This document shows, one piece after another, positions 4,583 through 6,053 of a stretch of DNA of 6,053 nt. The first letter of the stretch is position 1. Each line of letters starts with the position of its first letter. The position numbers were made by a program, and so were the translations under genes. The stretch is taken from contig NZ_LSIC01000221.1 in NCBI RefSeq assembly GCF_001556045.1, forward strand, positions 1-6,053. Direction: 5' to 3'. The stretch is from Bradyrhizobium sp. CCH5-F6 (GTDB lineage Bacteria; Pseudomonadota; Alphaproteobacteria; Rhizobiales; Xanthobacteraceae). The notes under the pieces were generated by a model, which saw only the letters and a list, made by a program, of their open reading frames with translations, was not told the origin of the DNA and made no database searches.

Positions 4583-4761
4583 CCGCCTCTGCTTGTCGAT
4601 ACTTTTCGTTTGGATCGTGTTGTGGCTCTGCGGCCGGACGGTGCGGTCGCTCTGCGGCATTTTGTCGAGGCCCGCATCGCTCTGCGCACCGTTCCGAAGG
4701 ACCGACGCTGCGGACGAGCCACAAGCGGCGGCAACCCGATGCATTTATTCCTGAATCGCAG
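4583..4761. other. Non-coding stretch, nothing convincing
   Basis: Open frames on both strands here have no ribosome site and Arg-rich, unstructured products. The only structure is a 10-base direct repeat GCTCTGCGGC at 4625-4634 and 4649-4658, with a partial third copy near 4678. No terminator hairpin for the DUF4142 gene is seen. Confidence 0.5.
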
Positions 4762-4786
4762 GGAACCAACTCGGCTGATCGTCGTT
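4762..4786 (+). promoter_or_regulatory. Consensus EcfG (general stress sigma) promoter
   Basis: GGAAC (4762-4766), exactly 16 bases, then CGTT (4783-4786): a perfect match to the alphaproteobacterial EcfG consensus. Predicted transcription start is near 4793, giving a leader of about 130 bases before the poly-HAMP gene at 4924. The leader contains a 12-codon open frame (ATG 4823, TGA 4859-4861) without a ribosome site. The only recognisable gene downstream is the kinase. Confidence 0.68.
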
Positions 4787-4791
4787 GATTG

Positions 4792-4816
4792 AACCGGGCT
4801 GAGCAAAGCAGGTTCC
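4792..4816 (-). promoter_or_regulatory. Opposing EcfG-like motif, no gene behind it
   Basis: On the minus strand GGAAC (4816-4812), 16 bases, then GGTT (4795-4792), one mismatch from the consensus. A transcript from here would run leftward through 4583-4785 and antisense to the end of the DUF4142 gene; I find no plausible gene in that direction. The motif arises partly from an inverted repeat GAACC (4791-4795) / GGTTC (4811-4815). Confidence 0.2.
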
Positions 4817-4841
4817 ATTTCGATGCGCCGCACCTTGGCGC

Positions 4842-4870
4842 TTGATTTCGAATTTCGCTGACGCTCTATC
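4842..4870 (+). promoter_or_regulatory. Possible sigma-70-type promoter before the poly-HAMP gene
   Basis: TTGATT (4842-4847), 17-base spacer, TCTATC (4865-4870). The -35 is good and the -10 poor. It would start transcription near 4877 and offer housekeeping expression beside the stress promoter at 4762. Weak call. Confidence 0.25.
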
Positions 4871-4923
4871 TTGACCAAACGCGTCACGCCTTGGATTCGG
4901 CCGACGCCTTCGGGGGAATCAGA

Positions 4924-6053
4924 ATGAGCGACCTCGATCCCGGAACTGCATCACGCTCCGGTCGTCGTGTCCCAAAGCCAAAATCCAACGGCATGTCGGA
5001 CCAGGATTCCCGCCCGGAATTGCTGCTGGCCCTGCAAGCGATGCGCAGCGGCGACTTCTCGGTGCGGATGAGCGGCGACTATCTCGGCATCGACGGCAAG
5101 ATCGCCGACACTTTCAACGAGATCATCGCAGCCAACCAGCGCATGGCGCAGCAGCTCGAGCTGGTTGGCCAAGTGGTGGGACGCGAGGGCAAGACCCGCC
5201 AGCGCGTGAAGTTCGGCCTCGCCTCGGGCTCGTGGGCCGACATGGAAGGGTCCGTCAACACGCTGATCGACGATCTCCTGTGGCCGACCCGCGAGGTGAC
5301 CCGCGCGGTCGCGGCGGTGGCGCAAGGCGATCTGCTCCAGACCGTCAAGCTCGACGTCGACGGCCGGCCGCTGCGGGGCGAGTTCCTGCAATCGGCCAAC
5401 ATCGTCAACACGATGATCAAGCAGCTCGGCGTGTTCACCTCCGAGGTGACGCGCGTCGCGCGCGAAGTCGGCACCGAGGGCAAGCTCGGCGGCCAGGCCC
5501 AGGTGCCCGAGGTGACCGGCGTCTGGAAGGACCTGACCGAGAGCGTCAACTCGATGGCGAACAACCTGACCAACCAGGTTCGCAACATCGCCGAGGTGAC
5601 GATCGCGGTCGCCAATGGCGACTTGTCGAAGAAGATCACGGTCGACGTCCGCGGCGAGATCCTTCAGCTCAAGGAAGCCATCAACACGATGGTGGACCAG
5701 CTCCGCTCCTTCGCTTCCGAAGTGACGCGCGTCGCGCGCGAGGTCGGCACCGACGGCAAGCTCGGCGGCCAGGCGATCGTGCCCGGCGTCGCCGGCACCT
5801 GGAAGGACCTCACCGACAGCGTCAACGCGATGTGCGGCAACCTGACCGCACAGGTGCGCAACATCGCCAATGTCACCACCGCCGTGGCGCGCGGCGACCT
5901 GTCGCGCAAGATCACGGTGGACGTCCGCGGCGAGATCCTGGAGCTGAAAGACACCATCAACACCATGGTGGACCAGCTCAACTCGTTCGCCTCGGAAGTG
6001 ACGCGCGTCGCGCGCGAGGTCGGCACCGAAGGCAAGCTCGGCGGCCAGGCCCA
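4924..6053 (+). CDS. Poly-HAMP signalling protein, N-terminal part (probable hybrid histidine kinase; runs off the window)
   Basis: 376 complete codons are present and the frame is still open at the last base. ATG 4924 has a GGGGGA ribosome site 7 bases upstream. Residues 1-30 are hydrophilic and there is no membrane segment, so the protein is soluble. Then come tandem HAMP-type units: [16 protein letters not shown] (33-49), [23 protein letters not shown] (125-147), [25 protein letters not shown] (222-246) and [25 protein letters not shown] (314-338), alternating with [18 protein letters not shown] segments at 175, 267 and 359. From residue 175 the period is exactly 92. This arrangement is that of Nik1/Os-1-like (group III) hybrid kinases, where stacked HAMP units sense osmotic or other stress and drive a HisKA-HATPase-receiver module. 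In Bradyrhizobium such proteins usually carry GAF and kinase domains further on; those would lie outside the window, so the kinase call is inference. Confidence 0.88.
   Translation, partial: MSDLDPGTASRSGRRVPKPKSNGMSDQDSRPELLLALQAMRSGDFSVRMSGDYLGIDGKIADTFNEIIAANQRMAQQLELVGQVVGREGKTRQRVKFGLASGSWADMEGSVNTLIDDLLWPTREVTRAVAAVAQGDLLQTVKLDVDGRPLRGEFLQSANIVNTMIKQLGVFTSEVTRVAREVGTEGKLGGQAQVPEVTGVWKDLTESVNSMANNLTNQVRNIAEVTIAVANGDLSKKITVDVRGEILQLKEAINTMVDQLRSFASEVTRVAREVGTDGKLGGQAIVPGVAGTWKDLTDSVNAMCGNLTAQVRNIANVTTAVARGDLSRKITVDVRGEILELKDTINTMVDQLNSFASEVTRVAREVGTEGKLGGQA
5446..6053 (+). repeat. Tandem 276-bp intragenic HAMP repeats
   Basis: Direct repeats begin at 5446, 5722 and 5998, exactly 276 bases (92 codons) apart; the third is cut by the window end. 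The opening 54 bases (GTGACGCGCGTCGCGCGCGA onward) differ at only a few, mostly third-codon, positions between copies, and a second conserved block encodes [11 protein letters not shown] followed by INTMVDQL. A more divergent older unit precedes them (5296-5445). Confidence 0.85.

Noticed and set aside
4100..4744. Minus-strand 214-aa frame opposite the DUF4142 gene, and plus-strand 242-aa frame at 4060-4788
   Set aside because: Shadows of the 170-aa gene, which has a signal peptide and a family-like domain; the alternatives are Arg-rich with no motif.
4610..4792. 60-aa plus-strand frame (ATG 4610)
   Set aside because: No ribosome site, it overlaps the EcfG promoter at its end, and the composition is not protein-like.
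5079..6035. Minus-strand frames of 186 and 123 aa opposite the poly-HAMP gene
   Set aside because: Repetitive antisense of the 276-bp repeats; Ser/Thr/Arg-rich shadow.
5446..6053. Regular repeats as a possible CRISPR or other array
   Set aside because: The period is 276 bases, in frame and coding for HAMP units; no short repeat-spacer structure exists.

Overview
The window looks like chromosomal DNA of a GC-rich alphaproteobacterium, most likely Bradyrhizobium or a close relative. Evidence: strong G/C third-position bias; small proteins of types I recognise from Bradyrhizobium; a terminator palindrome with AAAGCGCGATG arms; and GGAAC-N16-CGTT promoter motifs typical of the alphaproteobacterial general-stress sigma factor EcfG. 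These assignments come from memory of families; no search was run.

Layout. Bases 1-1576 (minus strand): a small exported protein of unknown function ending inside a strong hairpin terminator, and an FMN enzyme of the nitronate monooxygenase fold whose signature motifs match NADH:quinone reductases. Bases 1642-2431 (minus): a start-less coding-like fragment, a terminator, then a two-gene unit of a PRC-barrel protein and a 52-residue hydrophilic protein, behind an EcfG-like promoter. Bases 2456-2654 (plus): decayed remnants of a DUF4142 protein and a DUF3147-type membrane protein. Bases 2729-3156 (plus): a ribbon-helix-helix regulator with a perfect palindrome over its promoter, then two stable hairpins. 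Bases 3288-3975 (minus): three very small genes (67, 43 and 65 residues). Bases 4070-4582 (plus): an exported, divergent DUF4142 protein. Bases 4583-4923: non-coding, with a consensus-grade EcfG promoter. Bases 4924-6053 (plus): the start of a soluble poly-HAMP protein, probably a hybrid histidine kinase, cut by the window end.

How it fits together. From about 1.8 kb onward the region reads as a general-stress island: short hydrophilic proteins, a PRC-barrel protein, DUF4142 proteins and a RHH regulator, several preceded by EcfG-type motifs. The kinase at the right end may be in the same regulon, which would join a stress output to a signalling input. I see no CRISPR array, tRNA, rRNA, transposase, phage gene or recognisable defence system. 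The most interesting material is the promoter/operator architecture, the eroded stress-gene remnants and the likely mis-annotation of the flavin enzyme, rather than a wholly new system.
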